Shown piece by piece: positions 4,522 through 5,596 of a DNA stretch of 5,596 nt. The notes under the pieces were generated by a model. It had not been told where the DNA came from. It searched no databases and saw only the letters and a list, made by a program, of their open reading frames with translations. The DNA is from an uncultured Oscillospiraceae bacterium (GTDB taxonomy: Bacteria > Bacillota > Clostridia > UBA1381), in contig CAMNAT010000163.1 in assembly GCA_946531785.1 (NCBI GenBank), positions 1 through 5,596 of the forward strand. The letters are read 5' to 3'. The translations under genes and the position numbers were made by a program. The stretch's first letter is position 1. Every line of letters starts with the position of its first letter.

Positions 4522-5440
4522 TCGTCACCGCCCCCTTTTTAAGCAATGCTTTGAAATCGACAAGCTCTATAAGGCTGCCTGCAACCACGAACAGCGCGCC
4601 TATGGCGGTGCTCAATGTCAGAGGCACCGGATCTATGATGCTTGCCGGAAGCACCAGTCCCCATATTATCGAGAAAACGATCTCCAATGAATATATGACA
4701 GTCGAGCTTGCCGCGGTCGCTCTGCGCTGCGCGAAGAAGTTGATCGTCTGCGCAAAGGCGACTATGAAATATGAGTAGATAAACAGGCTCGCTATGATCT
4801 GCTTGTTCCACTCTATAGCCGCGAAGGTGCGCGGCTCAACAAAATACCACATGCCAAAGCTCGTGATCGCGACCATCCCGGTCATGAGCGCGCTCACCGC
4901 GAGCGGATCATGCTCGCGCGCGAATCTGTTGACAAATACGATATAGACCGCTCTTGTAAGACAGCCGCCCAGCACAAGCAGAAAGCCTGTCATCTGACCG
5001 ATATGCACCTTGCCGATAAGGCTCAGGGTTATTCCGATAAGCACCATCCCCGCGCTCAGCCATGTATGCAGCTCCACCCTGCGCCGCAGACTCAGAAGTA
5101 TAACGGGAAGCACAACGACCGTCATGGATATCGTGAACGCGCCCGTCGAAACATCAAAGTCCTTCAGACCGTATATGTACATCGTATTATATGCGCCGTT
5201 CAGGATACTCAGAAACAGACATGCAAGAATAAGCTTCCTGCCGCTTTTCCTTATAGCCTCCGCGATACGCTTATAAAAGCTCGCGATAAGTATAGCCGAG
5301 CCGATCGCCGAGGTGATGCAGGTGGTCGCAAATCCCGGAACGGAGCCCGGTATGCACGCGAATATTATGACCTCCGTTGACCAGCACATGGTCACGCAAA
5401 GCAGGCATAGGTTTGCCTGCAGCTTTGTCATTCCTTTCAT
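4511..5440 (-). CDS. EamA/DMT-superfamily transporter
   Basis: This 309-residue protein has about ten membrane segments arranged as two repeated EamA halves (roughly residues 8-143 and 148-293), the usual length and layout for the drug/metabolite transporter superfamily. Members mostly export amino acids, other metabolites or toxic compounds, and some take up substrates. Supporting features are the CWST start of helix 1, the positive loop RKSGRK, and in the second half QRRATAASSTVIYSLEIVF, which matches the DMT pattern before helix 9. The usual LEPVF reads LEIVF here, losing the common proline. The ATG at 5440 is chosen because GAGGAG lies 8 bases upstream; the ATG at 5431 has no usable spacing. 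Its 3' end overlaps the S-component-like gene by 11 bases. I cannot name the substrate. No clear promoter lies between the gene and the terminator-like hairpin upstream. Confidence 0.9.
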   Translation of the reverse strand: MKGMTKLQANLCLLCVTMCWSTEVIIFACIPGSVPGFATTCITSAIGSAILIASFYKRIAEAIRKSGRKLILACLFLSILNGAYNTMYIYGLKDFDVSTGAFTISMTVVVLPVILLSLRRRVELHTWLSAGMVLIGITLSLIGKVHIGQMTGFLLVLGGCLTRAVYIVFVNRFAREHDPLAVSALMTGMVAITSFGMWYFVEPRTFAAIEWNKQIIASLFIYSYFIVAFAQTINFFAQRRATAASSTVIYSLEIVFSIIWGLVLPASIIDPVPLTLSTAIGALFVVAGSLIELVDFKALLKKGAVTNEG

Positions 5441-5448
5441 CTGTTTAT

Positions 5449-5454
5449 CTCCTC
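5449..5454 (-). promoter_or_regulatory. GAGGAG ribosome binding site of the DMT transporter
   Basis: On the minus strand GAGGAG precedes the ATG at 5440 by 8 bases. It follows the T tract of the upstream hairpin by about 20 bases, so the hairpin does not cover the site, but transcription must pass the hairpin to reach it. Confidence 0.8.
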
Positions 5455-5473
5455 AAATATAATTTTTTCAGAC

Positions 5474-5507
5474 AAAAAACCGTAGCCCCACGCAGAGCTG
5501 CGGTTTT
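5474..5507 (-). terminator. Intrinsic terminator or attenuator between the synthase tail and the transporter operon
   Basis: On the minus strand AAAACCGCAGC (5507-5497) pairs with GCTACGGTTTT (5486-5476), an 11-base stem with one G-T pair, around a 10-base loop, and the run continues to six T (to 5474). It starts 9 bases after the stop codon of the partial synthase gene and ends 33 bases before the transporter start codon. It is a standard rho-independent terminator for the upstream gene. Because no promoter is evident after it, partial read-through may feed the transporter genes. Confidence 0.8.
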
Positions 5508-5516
5508 GTTGATTCA

Positions 5517-5596
5517 TTATGCTGAAAGCATACGGTTCACAGCGCTTACGAGCGCGTATACCGATGCGGTATTGATGTTCTCATGCACGCCCACGC
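5517..5596 (-). CDS. C-terminal end of a 2-isopropylmalate/citramalate synthase-like protein (partial)
   Basis: Only the last 25 codons and the TAA (5519-5517) lie in the window; the gene runs off the right edge. The peptide VGVHENINTASVYALV, followed by SAVNRML, resembles the end of the C-terminal regulatory (leucine- or isoleucine-sensing) domain of LeuA/CimA enzymes, where a G-V-x-x-(D/N)-I-x-x-A-S-x-x-A-hydrophobic pattern precedes the final helix. LeuA condenses acetyl-CoA with 2-oxoisovalerate for leucine; CimA condenses it with pyruvate for isoleucine. The fragment is too short to choose between them, and the assignment itself is moderate. The terminator hairpin follows immediately. 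Confidence 0.5.
   Translation of the reverse strand, partial: VGVHENINTASVYALVSAVNRMLSA

Noticed and set aside
5487..5596. Direct repeat CCCACGC at 5487-5493 and 5590-5596 as an att site or antiterminator pair
   Set aside because: It is only seven bases long, one copy lies within coding sequence, and there is no other sign of a mobile element or alternative fold.

Overview
The window holds five essentially complete protein-coding genes and the tail of a sixth. It looks like chromosomal DNA of a Gram-positive, low- to mid-GC anaerobe of the Clostridia, perhaps a gut Oscillospiraceae/Ruminococcaceae relative. That placement is inference: it rests on sigma-A promoters of the TTGACA-17-TATAAT type, strong GGAGG ribosome binding sites, a TTG start codon, Sec and lipoprotein signal peptides of Firmicute style, an ECF-S-like membrane protein and a pectin-esterase-like exported hydrolase. 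No rRNA, tRNA, CRISPR array, transposase or integrase is visible.

Left part (1-3930), exported proteins. A minus-strand gene (about 42-1277, open to 1337) encodes an unrecognised exported protein with one C-terminal membrane segment. It is divergent, across a 166-base intergenic region carrying two well-formed facing promoters and several ATGT/ACAT inverted repeats, from a plus-strand gene (1504-2949) for an exported SGNH/GDSL hydrolase resembling family CE12 rhamnogalacturonan acetylesterases. After 66 bases with a near-consensus promoter overlapped by a palindrome comes a plus-strand gene (3016-3930) for a trimeric-type purine nucleoside phosphorylase that starts with a complete lipoprotein signal peptide. 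A normally cytosolic purine-salvage enzyme therefore appears to be anchored on the outside of the membrane. This is the most unusual thing in the window.

Right part (3931-5596), minus-strand transport genes. A bidirectional terminator (3938-3980) separates the phosphorylase from an overlapping minus-strand pair: a ten-helix EamA/DMT-family transporter (4511-5440) followed by a six-helix protein resembling the substrate-binding (S) component of ECF transporters (3979-4521). Upstream of the pair, 5517-5596 encodes the last 25 residues of what looks like the regulatory domain of a 2-isopropylmalate/citramalate synthase. A terminator-like hairpin (5476-5507) lies between that stop codon and the transporter, and I see no promoter behind it.

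How the genes may work together (inference): the left three genes all place products at or outside the membrane, consistent with scavenging from the environment (deacetylation of plant polysaccharide, phosphorolysis of external nucleosides). The right pair is a co-translated membrane-transport unit that may be expressed by read-through from the amino-acid biosynthesis gene. Substrates of both transport proteins are unknown.
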